Shown piece by piece: positions 26,704 through 35,719 of a DNA stretch of 64,000 nucleotides. The stretch is taken from contig LMJI01000001.1 of assembly GCA_001429255.1 (NCBI GenBank), positions 1,095,256 through 1,159,255 on the forward strand, read 5' to 3'. The first letter of the stretch is position 1. Every line of letters begins with the position of its first letter. Position numbers and translations under genes: made by a program. Origin of the DNA: Cellulomonas sp. Root930. Lineage in GTDB: Bacteria; Actinomycetota; Actinomycetes; Actinomycetales; Cellulomonadaceae. The notes below the pieces were generated by a model. That model saw nothing but the letters and a program-made list of their open reading frames with translations, had not been told where the DNA came from and searched no databases.

Positions 26704-27240
26704 ATGCGAGAGGTCGTCCTGTACGAGCTGGTGTCGCTCGACGGCGTGGCCGAGGATCCCTCGGCGTTCTTCACCACCTGGGACGACGAGCTGGATGCCA
26801 ACCTCGCCGCGGTGATCGCGACGCAGGACGCGGTCGTCCTCGGCCGACGCAGCTACGACGAGTGGGCCGGCTACTGGCCGAACAGCACGGTGCAGCCGTT
26901 CGCCGACTTCATCAACGGGGTCTCCAAGTACGTCGCCACCTCGACGCCGCTCGATCAGGAGTGGGCGCACGCGACGGCGGTCGACGGCGACCTGGTCGAG
27001 TTCGTGCACGACCTGAAGCGCCGTCCGGGCGGCGACATCGGCGTGCACGCCAGCATCTCCGTCGCGCAGTCGCTGCTCGCAGCCGGCGTCGTCGACGAGC
27101 TCAGACTCGTGGTCGCGCCGACCGTCGCCGGCGGCGGACGCCGGCTGCTCGACGGGCTGCCGTCGATCCAGCTCGACACGATCCGAGCCGTGGTCTCACC
27201 GACCGGCCATCTGCTGCTCGACTACCGCGTCACCGGGTAG
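26704..27240 (+). CDS. RibD C-terminal/dihydrofolate-reductase-like protein
   Basis: A 178-residue protein of the DHFR-like fold found at the C-terminus of RibD. Features: VLYELVSLDGVAEDP at the start, VVLGRRSYDEWAGYWP, YVATSTPLDQEW, DIGVHASISVAQSLLAAGVVDELRLVVAPTV, and GHLLLDY at the end. Stand-alone actinobacterial members are presumed NADPH-dependent reductases of pterin- or flavin-like compounds; the substrate is unknown. ATG 26704 has GGAGG eight bases upstream and is preferred to GTG 26695. Monocistronic, between two oppositely oriented genes. Confidence 0.87.
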   Translation: MREVVLYELVSLDGVAEDPSAFFTTWDDELDANLAAVIATQDAVVLGRRSYDEWAGYWPNSTVQPFADFINGVSKYVATSTPLDQEWAHATAVDGDLVEFVHDLKRRPGGDIGVHASISVAQSLLAAGVVDELRLVVAPTVAGGGRRLLDGLPSIQLDTIRAVVSPTGHLLLDYRVTG

Positions 27241-27258
27241 CCAGAACGCGCGCGCCCC

Positions 27259-28830
27259 TCAGAAGGGCGGGTCACCGGAGTCAGCTCGTGGCGCGGATCG
27301 TCGTCGGTGCTCGAGGGCCTCGGGCGGGACGAGCACGGGGACCGGATGTCGCGCACTGGTGATCCCGTGCCGATCGGTCCACCGCGAGACGCCGGTGTCC
27401 CTGTCGTACGTGACCTTCCACCAGCCCTCAGTCTTGGCTTGGTGGTGGTGCTTGCACAACGAGTGCAGGTTCGCCTCGCAGGTCTGGTCGTGGCCGCCCG
27501 GGATACGGGTGTGGTCGTAGGGGATGCGGTGGTCGATCTCGCACCTGGTCGCCGGCTGGCGGCAGCCGGGGAACGTGCAGGTCACGTCACGGGCCTGCAC
27601 GGTGCGGGTCAAGTCGGCGCCGGGCCGGTAGGACTGCGAGCCCACGGAGCGCACCTGTCCGGTGGCGGGGTCGGTGAGGACGCGTCGCCAGGTGGCGTCC
27701 TGGGCGAGCTCGCGGGCGACCTGTGCCGGGATCGGACCGTAGGACTCGAGGGCGGCGGGGTGGTCGTTCAGGCCGGCCAGGGTGGTGGCCGCGACGGTGA
27801 CGTGCAGGGCGACTCGCTGGCCGTGGCGGGTGGGGAGCGCCGTCCCGTCGGGGGTCGCCTGCCGGTCCAGGATCGAGGTGAAGACGTCGCTGAACGCGTC
27901 TGCGCGGCGTTGGTCGATGCTGCGCCCGTCGCCGTCGAGCGCGGCGTGCCCGGCCAGGGCGTCGATCGCGGTGAACGCCGCGGTGGCGTCGGCGGCAGGC
28001 AGGTAGGCGATCAGTCGGGCCATCGCGTCCGGCGCCAGCTCCAGGAACACTCCGCGCCGTTCGCGCTCCACCACCCGACGCTTCTCGGCGACTGTGGGGC
28101 CGGCGGCGATCAGGGCCGCGCGCACGTGCCGGGTCAGCTGCGGTCCCGTCATCTCGGTGGCCCGGTCGACCGCGTCGCTCACCACCGCGCCGACCTCGTG
28201 CGCGGACAGAGCGGTCCCGGACCGGTGGATCTCGTCCAGGATCACGTCGACCTTGCGCGCGTCCACCGCCCCCGACGCCCACGCATCACCCAGGGCCGGG
28301 TGCTGGGCCGTGCCCCACGCCCGCATGAACAGGTTCTCTGCGTGCCGCCTGGTGGACACGAGGACGCACGCGAGCTCGTCCGGGACGTGCCGCAGCGCGT
28401 CCGGCGTGCGAGCCTCGAGCTCGCGAACCCACACCGCCTGCGCGGCCTGGACCATGTTCAACGCCTGCTGCCAGGCCGCCACCCCGTTCACCAGCGCCGC
28501 CCCGGAGAGCTCGGAGACCGGCACCGAGCTCAGCATGGCGACGAGTGCGGCGGCGTCCGCACCGGGCAGAGGGAACTCGTCCACCGCACCCAGATCCACC
28601 ACGCGCTCACCCGCCGGCGCCGCTCCCGGACGAGCACCGCGCCCGGAGTCCAGCCAGACCATCGCGGGCGACCGGTGGGGGGCGGGCGGTGCCTGCCGGG
28701 GGTGCGAGGTGGGTGAGGGAGACGGTGTGGGCGAGAAGGTTGACGTCGTGGGCCGGACTGCACACCCGGGAACCGATGCACGCACGACGGGGTCGTCGTC
28801 GACCTCGCGGCTCTCGAGAACGAGCGTCAC
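27259..28830 (-). CDS. DUF222-HNH endonuclease-like protein (13E12 type), SOS-box controlled
   Basis: A 523-residue protein from GTG 28830, with GGAGG eight bases upstream. After a Pro/Ser-rich start, residues about 80-330 are the helical DUF222 domain, and the C-terminal HNH domain shows CTFPGCRQPATRCEIDHRIPY with NLHSLCKHHHQAKT, which holds the zinc cysteines and catalytic histidines. The family is the 13E12 repeat group of mycobacteria, several of which are DNA-damage inducible. A LexA-type box lies 41-56 bases upstream of the start, which fits. The role is unproven: mobile-element nuclease or damage response are the usual guesses. No repeat ends or partner genes mark it as mobile here. 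Confidence 0.9.
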   Translation of the reverse strand: MTLVLESREVDDDPVVRASVPGCAVRPTTSTFSPTPSPSPTSHPRQAPPAPHRSPAMVWLDSGRGARPGAAPAGERVVDLGAVDEFPLPGADAAALVAMLSSVPVSELSGAALVNGVAAWQQALNMVQAAQAVWVRELEARTPDALRHVPDELACVLVSTRRHAENLFMRAWGTAQHPALGDAWASGAVDARKVDVILDEIHRSGTALSAHEVGAVVSDAVDRATEMTGPQLTRHVRAALIAAGPTVAEKRRVVERERRGVFLELAPDAMARLIAYLPAADATAAFTAIDALAGHAALDGDGRSIDQRRADAFSDVFTSILDRQATPDGTALPTRHGQRVALHVTVAATTLAGLNDHPAALESYGPIPAQVARELAQDATWRRVLTDPATGQVRSVGSQSYRPGADLTRTVQARDVTCTFPGCRQPATRCEIDHRIPYDHTRIPGGHDQTCEANLHSLCKHHHQAKTEGWWKVTYDRDTGVSRWTDRHGITSARHPVPVLVPPEALEHRRRSAPRADSGDPPF

Positions 28831-28870
28831 CCTGATCACCTCCGGCCACTCTTGCCAGATCCACCTGATA

Positions 28871-28886
28871 TCGAACAAGTGTACGA
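28871..28886 (-). promoter_or_regulatory. LexA/SOS box upstream of the DUF222-HNH gene
   Basis: TCGAACAAGTGTACGA matches the actinobacterial LexA consensus TCGAAC-N4-GTTCGA at 11 of 12 fixed positions (A for T at the ninth arm position). It lies 41 bases from the start codon, where LexA would block transcription. No other match was found in the window by eye. Confidence 0.72.
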
Positions 28887-29067
28887 TTCATCACCGACAT
28901 TCGGGGGGCGCTGTCCACAGGTCAAGGTGGGCTAGCGAGGGTCGCAGGGGAAGGGCAACCACCCCGAGTGGTACTCGGACCTCCGCTGGAGAGTGGTCCG
29001 GTCATTGCCTCGATGCAGCGACCGACCGCAGCCCCACCGGCGCGCCGCCGTCGCCGTGCATGAGGTC

Positions 29068-29664
29068 CTACGCTCCGCCCTCCGCCGAGTCCACCGATCG
29101 CACCACCCGGCACGGCACCCCGACCGCCACGACGCGGGGCGGGATGTCGTGCGTCACCACGCTGCCGGCGCCGATCACGCTCTCCGCGCCGATGGTCACG
29201 CCGGGCAGGACCACCACGTTCGACCCGATCCACACGTCGTCCTCGATCCGCACGGGCAGGGAGAACTGCCGGCCGCCGGCGCGCTCCTCGGGCACGGTCG
29301 GGTGGCCCGCGGTCGAGAGGGTGACGTTCGGCGCGATCATCACGCGGTCACCGATCACCACGGAGGCGTCGTCGACGATCACGAGGTTGAAGTTCGCGTA
29401 GAAGTGCGACCCGATGTGCACGTGCGAGCCGTAGGACACGTGGAACGGCGGCTCGATCCACACACCCTCACCGACGGACCCGAGCAGCTGCTGCAGGAGC
29501 GAGGTGCGCAGGGCCGCCTCCCCCGGCCGGGAGTGGTTGAAGTCGTGCGCCAGCTCCTTGCCTGCGAGGCGCTCGGCCTCGAGCGCCTCCAGCCCGGGGC
29601 CGTAGTCCACGTAGAGCCCGCCCGTGTCCATCACGGCTCGGACGGCGTCGTACTCGTCGGTCAT
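29068..29664 (-). CDS. Maltose/galactoside O-acetyltransferase (left-handed beta-helix)
   Basis: A 198-residue enzyme that moves acetyl from acetyl-CoA to sugar hydroxyls. The N-terminal Mac domain is YDAVRAVMDTGGLYVDYGPGL with ARHDFNHSRP-like AHDFNHSRPG; the hexapeptide-repeat helix runs from about residue 65 to 190, with the catalytic His in TAGHPTVPEER (H119 region) and the ending VVAVGVPCRVVR. It is divergent from the GH3 glucosidase across 65 bases and could detoxify non-metabolised sugars released by glycosidases. The 237-base gap to the HNH gene (28831-29067) holds the SOS box and otherwise nothing clear. Confidence 0.9.
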   Translation of the reverse strand: MTDEYDAVRAVMDTGGLYVDYGPGLEALEAERLAGKELAHDFNHSRPGEAALRTSLLQQLLGSVGEGVWIEPPFHVSYGSHVHIGSHFYANFNLVIVDDASVVIGDRVMIAPNVTLSTAGHPTVPEERAGGRQFSLPVRIEDDVWIGSNVVVLPGVTIGAESVIGAGSVVTHDIPPRVVAVGVPCRVVRSVDSAEGGA

Positions 29665-29729
29665 CTCACGCTCCTCTAGGGTGTCCCGCAGACATCATCG
29701 TCGAATCGATCCGACCCCGGGACATCCTC

Positions 29730-31967
29730 ATGAACGCGCCCTACCAGGACTCCTCACTGACCGTCGCGGAGCGCGTCGCCGACCTCGTCGGGCGCATGAC
29801 GCTCGAGGAGAAGGTCGGGCAGATGATGCAGCTGAACGCCCAGGGCGGTGTGGAGGACCTGGTGCTGAACCTGCACGTCGGGTCGATCCTGCACACGTCC
29901 CCCGAGCGGGTGCGCCAGGCGCACGAGCTGACCCCGCAGACCCGGCTGCAGATCCCGCTGCTGATCGCGGAGGACTGCATCCACGGGCACTCCTTCTGGG
30001 AGGGCGCGACGATCTTCCCGACGCAGCTCGGCATGGCGGCCAGCTGGGACGCCGACCTGCTGGAGCGCGTGGCGCGGGCGACCGCGGTCGAGGTGGCCGC
30101 GACCGGCATCCACTGGACGTTCTCCCCGGTGCTCTGCATCGCCCGCGACCTGCGCTGGGGCCGCGTCAGCGAGACGTTCGGCGAGGACCCGTTCCTCATC
30201 GGCGAGCTGGCGTCGGCCATGGTCCGCGGCTACCAGGGTGACGGTCTGTCGGACCCGACCGCGATCCTGGCCACCGCCAAGCACTTCGCCGGCTACTCCG
30301 AGACGCAGGGCGGCCGCGACGCCACCGAGGCCGACATCAGCCGCCGCAAGCTGCGCTCCTGGTTCCTGCCCCCGTTCGAGCGCGTCGCCCGCGAGGGCTG
30401 CCGGACGTTCATGCTCGGCTACCAGTCGATGGACGGCGTGCCGATCACCATCAACGAGTGGCTGCTGGGCGAGGTGCTCCGCGGCGAGTGGGGCTACGAG
30501 GGCACGCTCGTCACCGACTGGGACAACGTCGGCCGGATGGTGTGGGAGCAGCACATCCAGCCCGACTACGCGCACGCGTCGGCCGCGGCGGTGCGGGCCG
30601 GCAACGACATGGTCATGACCACGCCCGGCTTCTTCGAGGGCGCGCAGGAGGCGGTGCACGAGGGGCTTCTCGACGAGGCCGCCCTCGACGCCGCGGTCGG
30701 CCGGATCCTCACGCTGAAGTTCGAGCTGGGCCTGTTCGAGGACGCCCGCCACCCGAGCGTCGAGCGTCAGGCCGCGGTCATCGGCTCGGCAGAGCACGCC
30801 GAGCTCAACCTCGAGGTGGCCCGCCGGTCGCTCGTCCTGCTGACCAACGACGGCACCCTCCCACTCTCCGCGCAGCCGACGACCATCGCCGTCGTCGGCC
30901 CCAACGCGGACGACCAGCACACCCAGCTCGGCGACTGGGCCGGTGCCTCCGGCCAGGCCGACTGGCTGCCCGACGGCCACCCGCGCGAGATGACGCAGAC
31001 CGTCCTCGACGGCTTCCGCACCCACGCCCCGGCCGGCTGGACGGTCACGCACGCGCGCGGCGCCGAGATCCTCACGCTCGGCGTCGACCCGGAGGGCGAG
31101 TTCTTCCCCGACGGCCAGCCGCGCCCGAAGGTCGTCTTCCCGGCGGCGCCGGACGAGGCCCTGATCGCGGAGGCCGTCGCGACGGCCGAGGCCGCCGACG
31201 TCGTCGTCGCCGTCGTCGGTGACCGCATCGAGCTCGTCGGCGAGGGCCGGTCCACCGCCACGCTCGAGCTGGTCGGCGGCCAGGTCGCCCTGCTCGACGC
31301 CCTCGCCAAGACGGGCACGCCGCTGGTCGTCGTCGTCATCGCGAGCAAGCCGCTCGTCCTGCCCCCGAGCGCGATGAACGCGGCCGCGATCGTCTGGGCC
31401 GCCAACCCGGGGATGCTCGGCGGCCAGGCGATCGCGGAGCTCGTGCTCGGGCAGATCCAGCCGTCCGGCCGCCTCCCGATCTCATTCGCCGAGCACGTGG
31501 GCCAGCTGCCCGTGTTCTACAACCAGCTCCCCGGCCAGCACGGCAGCCGGTACGCGGACCTCACGCAGCGCGTGCCGTTCGCGTTCGGCGAGGGGCTGTC
31601 GTACACGACCGTCGACTACGCGGACCTGCGGGTCCTGGAGCCCGTGCTCGGGGTCGCCGACACCGTGCGCGCGCAGGTCACGCTGCACAACACGGGGGAC
31701 CGGCCGTCGCGCGAGACCGTGCAGGTCTACGTGCGGGACACGGTCACGTCGGTGACCTGGGCGATCAAGGAGCTCAAGACGTACCGGCAGGTCGAGGTGG
31801 CGCCGGGCGAGCGGGTGACGGTGGACCTCGCCCTCCCGGTCGCGGACTGCACGCTGGTCGACGCGGGCGGGACACGGATCGTCGAGCCAGGGAAGTTCGA
31901 GCTCCTCGTTGGCCCGTCGTCGCGCGACGAGGTCCTGCTGCGCGCGGGCTTCCTGGTCACGGCCTGA
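29730..31967 (+). CDS. GH3 beta-glucosidase
   Basis: A 745-residue cytoplasmic glycosidase (no signal peptide) that hydrolyses beta-glucosides or related oligosaccharides. The GH3 barrel shows WTFSPVLCIARDLRWGR, ETFGEDP, KHFAGYSETQGGRD and the nucleophile D265 in LVTDWDNV; the second alpha/beta sandwich spans about 385-570 and a fibronectin-type III-like domain (VTLHNTGDRPSRETVQVYV) ends the protein. No ribosome site is visible before ATG 29730, so a leaderless message is possible. It is followed 97 bases later by the ROK regulator and lies upstream of a mannoside importer locus, suggesting use of imported oligosaccharides. Confidence 0.93.
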   Translation: MNAPYQDSSLTVAERVADLVGRMTLEEKVGQMMQLNAQGGVEDLVLNLHVGSILHTSPERVRQAHELTPQTRLQIPLLIAEDCIHGHSFWEGATIFPTQLGMAASWDADLLERVARATAVEVAATGIHWTFSPVLCIARDLRWGRVSETFGEDPFLIGELASAMVRGYQGDGLSDPTAILATAKHFAGYSETQGGRDATEADISRRKLRSWFLPPFERVAREGCRTFMLGYQSMDGVPITINEWLLGEVLRGEWGYEGTLVTDWDNVGRMVWEQHIQPDYAHASAAAVRAGNDMVMTTPGFFEGAQEAVHEGLLDEAALDAAVGRILTLKFELGLFEDARHPSVERQAAVIGSAEHAELNLEVARRSLVLLTNDGTLPLSAQPTTIAVVGPNADDQHTQLGDWAGASGQADWLPDGHPREMTQTVLDGFRTHAPAGWTVTHARGAEILTLGVDPEGEFFPDGQPRPKVVFPAAPDEALIAEAVATAEAADVVVAVVGDRIELVGEGRSTATLELVGGQVALLDALAKTGTPLVVVVIASKPLVLPPSAMNAAAIVWAANPGMLGGQAIAELVLGQIQPSGRLPISFAEHVGQLPVFYNQLPGQHGSRYADLTQRVPFAFGEGLSYTTVDYADLRVLEPVLGVADTVRAQVTLHNTGDRPSRETVQVYVRDTVTSVTWAIKELKTYRQVEVAPGERVTVDLALPVADCTLVDAGGTRIVEPGKFELLVGPSSRDEVLLRAGFLVTA

Positions 31968-32063
31968 CCTGTGGCCATGGAGCAGCCGGCACGGGGGAGC
32001 CGGACGGCGCGGTGACATGATGTGCCCCGTCGAGCGGATCGACGGACGTGACGGGGGAGGACC

Positions 32064-33290
32064 ATGCGCCGAGGGACGAACCTGCCGCGGATGGCCGGGT
32101 TCAACCAGACGGTGATCCTCGACGTGATCCGCCGCGCGGACTCGGGCCTCACCCGCGCGCAGCTGGCCCGCCGGACCGGGCTCTCCGCGCAGACGGTCAC
32201 CAACGCGACGCGACGGCTGCTCGAGCAGGGTCTCGTGCGCGAGGAGGGCGAGGGCACGCGGCTCGGTCCGGGCCGGCCGGGCACGCTGGTCCACCTGGAC
32301 GCGCGCGGCCGGTACGCCATCGGCGTGCACCTGGACCCCGCGACCATGACGTTCGTGATCCTCGACCTCGCCGGGAACGCGGTGGCCGAGTCGCACCGCC
32401 CCGTCCCGCGCCCGGACCAGCCCGACCGCGTGGTGGAGGGGATCGTCGGCGCGATCGAGGCCCTGATCACCTCCGCCGGCATCGATCGCTCGCTGCTGCT
32501 CGGCGTCGGCATCGCGAGCCCGGGGCCCATCGACGTCGAGCGGGGCGTGGTCCTCGACCCGCCCCACCTGCCGGGCTGGGACGGTGTCCCGCTGCGCGAC
32601 GCGGTGCAGGCCGGCACCCGGCTGCCCGTCATCCTCGACAAGGACACCATCGCGGCGGCGTCGGCCCACCTGTGGGACCCGGGCGTGCACAGGTCCAGCG
32701 AGTTCGTCTTCTTCTACCTCGGCACGGGCGTGGCGATGTCCCTGGTGATCCGCGACGAGGTGGTGCGCGGCGCCTCCGGCAACGCCGGCGAGGCGGGGCA
32801 CTTCGTGGTCGACCCGACCGGGCCGCTGTGCGACTGTGGCAAGCGCGGCTGCCTGGGAGCGGTGCTGGGCCTCGAGATCCTGGTGCAGCAGGGCCGCGCG
32901 GCGGGCGTCCCGCTGCCCGAGGCCGGCGACGTGGTCGAGCTGGACCAGGCGTTCACCGCGCTCTGCGCGGCGGCCGACGCGGGTGACGCCCGGGCCGCCG
33001 AGGTGCTGGAGACCGCCGGGCGTCGGCTCGGGATGGGCGCGGTGGTGATCACGGACCTGGGCGACCTCGACACGGTGATCGTCGGCGGTCCGCTGTGGTC
33101 GCGCATGGAGAGGCACGCGATGCCGGCGCTGGAGAAGCTGGTGGCCAACCACCGCGTGCCCAGCAGCGAGCACTCGGTCGCCGTGCTGGGCTCGCCGCTC
33201 GGGTCCCAGGTGGGTGCCGTGGGGGCGGGGCGGCTGGTGCTCAGCCAGGCCTTCACCCCGCGGACGTCCGACCTCCTCCTGGGCGCCTGA
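32064..33290 (+). CDS. ROK-family transcriptional repressor
   Basis: A 408-residue regulator with a winged helix-turn-helix (residues about 15-75, LTRAQLARRTGLSAQTVTNATRRLLEQGLV) and a ROK sugar-kinase-like sensor. The sensor has GVGIASPGPID, GNAGEAGHF and the zinc motif C-D-C-x-x-x-x-C (CDCGKRGCLG). The phosphate-binding and catalytic Asp regions are altered (LDKDTIAAA in place of ENDANAAA), as expected for a repressor rather than a kinase. GGGGGAGG precedes ATG 32064. The AT-rich repeats 33-61 bases after its stop are the likely binding site, placing it in control of the downstream importer and mannosidase genes. Confidence 0.93.
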   Translation: MRRGTNLPRMAGFNQTVILDVIRRADSGLTRAQLARRTGLSAQTVTNATRRLLEQGLVREEGEGTRLGPGRPGTLVHLDARGRYAIGVHLDPATMTFVILDLAGNAVAESHRPVPRPDQPDRVVEGIVGAIEALITSAGIDRSLLLGVGIASPGPIDVERGVVLDPPHLPGWDGVPLRDAVQAGTRLPVILDKDTIAAASAHLWDPGVHRSSEFVFFYLGTGVAMSLVIRDEVVRGASGNAGEAGHFVVDPTGPLCDCGKRGCLGAVLGLEILVQQGRAAGVPLPEAGDVVELDQAFTALCAAADAGDARAAEVLETAGRRLGMGAVVITDLGDLDTVIVGGPLWSRMERHAMPALEKLVANHRVPSSEHSVAVLGSPLGSQVGAVGAGRLVLSQAFTPRTSDLLLGA

Positions 33291-33322
33291 CACCCCCTCG
33301 TGGAGATCCGGACGAACAGGGC

Positions 33323-33351
33323 TTGTTAATAAGTCGTTTCGCGTTAATAAT
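33323..33351 (+). promoter_or_regulatory. Promoter with overlapping GTTAATAA repeats (ROK operator candidate)
   Basis: TTGTTA (33323-33328), a 16-base spacer and TAATAA (33345-33350) form a likely -35/-10 pair, the most AT-rich spot for several kilobases. GTTAATAA occurs twice as a direct repeat (33325-33332 and 33343-33350), 18 bases apart, covering both promoter elements. A repressor bound there would shut off the binding-protein operon. Confidence 0.65.
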
Positions 33352-33413
33352 TGACCCCGGCGTGCGGCAACGAAGCCCGGCACGCGAGGAAGCACGGGAG
33401 CAAGGGAGCATCC

Positions 33414-34778
33414 ATGCGTCTCAAGGCAGCAGTGGCCGCGTCCGGAGTGCTGGCGCTGGCCGCACTCACCGCCTGTAGCGGTGGTGAGGGCGGCGCTGAC
33501 GGCGATGACACGGCCGGCGCGTCCACCGTCACGGTGGCGTACCAGAAGACCACCGCCTTCCACCAGCTCGACGACATGCTTCAGCAGGCCAAGACCCAGT
33601 TCGAGGACGCCAACCCGGACATCACGATCGACCTCCAGCCCATCGAGGCGGAGCAGGACCAGTACTTCACCAAGCTCGCGCTGATGAACGGGTCGCCGGA
33701 GACGGCACCCGACGTGATCTACGAGGACACGTTCCAGATCCGCTCCGACGCGGCCGCCGGCTACCTCCTGCCCATCGACGACTACCTGGCGGACTGGGAG
33801 GACTGGGGCCAGTTCTTCGAGAACGCCAAGCAGGCCGGCCTGGGCGACGACGGCAAGACGTACGGCGTCTCCATGGGCACCGACACGCGCGGCATCTACT
33901 TCAACAAGACGATCTTCGAGCAGGCCGGCCTGCCGGCGGACTGGCAGCCGGAGAGCTGGGACGACATCCTGACGGCCGCCCGGGCCGTCAAGGAGAAGGT
34001 CCCGGACGTCATCCCGCTGAACATCTACGCGGGCAAGGCGGCCGGTGAGGCCACCACCATGCAGGGCTTCGAGATGCTGCTGTACGGCACCGAGGACACC
34101 CTCTACGACACCGACTCGAGCAAGTGGGTCCTGGGGTCGCAGGGGTTCACCGACTCCCTCGAGTTCCTCGACACCGTCTACGGCGAGGGCCTGGCTCCGA
34201 GCCTGGACATCGCGCTCGACGCTGCCGTCGGCAACCGCGTCAGCACCGAGCTGCTCCCCCAGGGCAAGCTCGCCATGGCGGTCGACGGCTCGTGGATGCC
34301 GGGCGGCTGGATCTCCGGGGAGAACGCCTGGCCCGAGTGGGAGCAGACGATGGGGATGGCCAAGATGCCGACGCAGGACGGCGGCGGTCCCGGCTTCACC
34401 TCCATGTCGGGCGGCTGGACCCTCGCGGTCGGCGCGAACGCCGAGGACCCGCAGGCGGCGTTCGACTTCATCACCACGGCGCTGAACAAGGAGAACACCT
34501 TCAAGTACGACACCGAGAACAGCCAGATCGCGGTGCGCAAGGACGTCGCCGAGGACCCGGAGTACGTCGCCTACAACCCGTCGTTCGAGTTCTTCTCCGC
34601 GCTCGTCGACGTGACGCACTTCCGTCCGGCCACCCCGGACTACTCGCAGATCTCGTCGAACATCCAGGTGGCTGCCGAAGCGATGGCCACCCAGCAGCAG
34701 TCGCCGGAGGACGCGGCCAAGGCCTACGACGCCGCCGTGACAGGGATCGTCGGCGACGACAACACGACGACCGACTGA
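33414..34778 (+). CDS. Sugar ABC transporter substrate-binding lipoprotein
   Basis: A 454-residue extracellular binding protein of the carbohydrate cluster 1 type. Residues 1-22 are a lipoprotein signal with lipobox LTAC-S; the acidic Gly-rich linker (GGEGGADGDD) precedes the two-lobed fold. Motifs include PDVIYEDTFQIRSDAAAGYLLPIDDYL and GIYFNKTIFEQAGLP, and an aromatic-rich sugar site (GSWMPGGWISGENAWPEW). ATG 33414 has AGGGAG seven bases upstream. It opens an operon with two permeases, an alpha-mannosidase and a reductase, so the ligand is probably a mannose-containing oligosaccharide. Confidence 0.93.
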   Translation: MRLKAAVAASGVLALAALTACSGGEGGADGDDTAGASTVTVAYQKTTAFHQLDDMLQQAKTQFEDANPDITIDLQPIEAEQDQYFTKLALMNGSPETAPDVIYEDTFQIRSDAAAGYLLPIDDYLADWEDWGQFFENAKQAGLGDDGKTYGVSMGTDTRGIYFNKTIFEQAGLPADWQPESWDDILTAARAVKEKVPDVIPLNIYAGKAAGEATTMQGFEMLLYGTEDTLYDTDSSKWVLGSQGFTDSLEFLDTVYGEGLAPSLDIALDAAVGNRVSTELLPQGKLAMAVDGSWMPGGWISGENAWPEWEQTMGMAKMPTQDGGGPGFTSMSGGWTLAVGANAEDPQAAFDFITTALNKENTFKYDTENSQIAVRKDVAEDPEYVAYNPSFEFFSALVDVTHFRPATPDYSQISSNIQVAAEAMATQQQSPEDAAKAYDAAVTGIVGDDNTTTD

Positions 34779-34780
34779 CC

Positions 34781-35719
34781 GTGGCTGATCTCGCACTGTC
34801 CACCACGGTCGACCGCGGCCGGGGGATCGCCCCCCGGCCGCGGCGGCCGGCCAGACGGGTCGCCCTCACCCGGGCGCTCCCGCTCGTCCCGGCCGTCGCC
34901 CTGCTGCTGCTGTTCCTGGCCGGGCCGATCGTCTACTCCCTGTACGGCTCACTGACCAACACCGCCCTGACCGGCTACAAGGCGGCGAACCCGGACTTCA
35001 TCGGTCTGGACAACTACGCGGCACTCTTCTCCAGCCCCGAGTTCTGGAAGTCCGTCTGGCTCACCGTGCTGTTCGTCGGTGCGTCCGCGGTGATCGGCCA
35101 GAACGTGCTGGGGATGCTGCTCGCGCTGCTCATGCGGTCGTCGGTCAAGCCGCTGCGGTCGATCGTCGGCGGGCTGGTCGTCACCGCCTGGGTGCTGCCG
35201 GAGATCGTCGCGGCGTTCGCGCTGTACGCGTTCTTCTCCACCGACGGCACACTCAACACGATCCTCGGCCGGGTCGGGCTCGAGGGCACCACCTGGCTCA
35301 TCACGTTCCCGATGTTCGCGGTGATCATGGCGAACATCTGGCGCGGCACGGCCTTCTCGATGATGGTCTACAACGCCGCGCTGTCCGAGGTGCCGCCCGA
35401 GATCACCGAGGCCGCCGAGATCGACGGGGCCGGCCCGTTCCAGCGGTTCTTCCGCATCACGCTGCCGATGATCCGCCGGTCCATCTCCACCAACCTCATG
35501 CTCACCACGCTGCAGACCCTCGGCGTCTTCACGCTGATCTGGGTCATGACCGGGGGTGGTCCGGGGACGGCGAGCTCGACGCTGCCGGTGCTCGCGTACC
35601 AGCAGGCGTTCAAGTTCTCCCAGGTCGGCTACGGGACGGCGATCGCCACCGTGACGCTGGCCGTCGGGGCGATCTTCTCGATCGTCTACATCAAGGCGCT
35701 GAAGCCGGAGGTGGACTGA
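34781..35719 (+). CDS. Sugar ABC transporter permease, MalF type
   Basis: A 312-residue inner-membrane permease with six predicted helices and the cytoplasmic EAA loop EAAEIDGAGPFQRFFRITLPMI, which docks the ATPase. GTG 34781 follows the binding-protein stop by two bases and has no separate ribosome site, indicating coupled translation. The N-terminal 30 residues are Arg/Pro-rich and cytoplasmic. It pairs with the MalG-type permease directly downstream. No ATPase gene is present in the operon; a shared MsmK-type ATPase elsewhere is the usual solution. Confidence 0.93.
   Translation: MADLALSTTVDRGRGIAPRPRRPARRVALTRALPLVPAVALLLLFLAGPIVYSLYGSLTNTALTGYKAANPDFIGLDNYAALFSSPEFWKSVWLTVLFVGASAVIGQNVLGMLLALLMRSSVKPLRSIVGGLVVTAWVLPEIVAAFALYAFFSTDGTLNTILGRVGLEGTTWLITFPMFAVIMANIWRGTAFSMMVYNAALSEVPPEITEAAEIDGAGPFQRFFRITLPMIRRSISTNLMLTTLQTLGVFTLIWVMTGGGPGTASSTLPVLAYQQAFKFSQVGYGTAIATVTLAVGAIFSIVYIKALKPEVD

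Noticed and set aside
29676..29725. Inverted TGTCCCG/CGGGACA in the acetyltransferase-GH3 gap
   Set aside because: Seven-base arms 30 bases apart are expected by chance in such GC-rich DNA, and no second copy is present.
31985..32008. Terminator after the GH3 gene (CCGGC/GCCGG)
   Set aside because: Arms of five bases with a GC-rich loop are too weak to call.
31482..34796. A very long open frame on the minus strand across the ROK and binding-protein genes
   Set aside because: It is antisense to clearly conserved genes, is rich in Arg, Val, Asp and Gly as expected for the complement of GC-rich codons, and has no family features.
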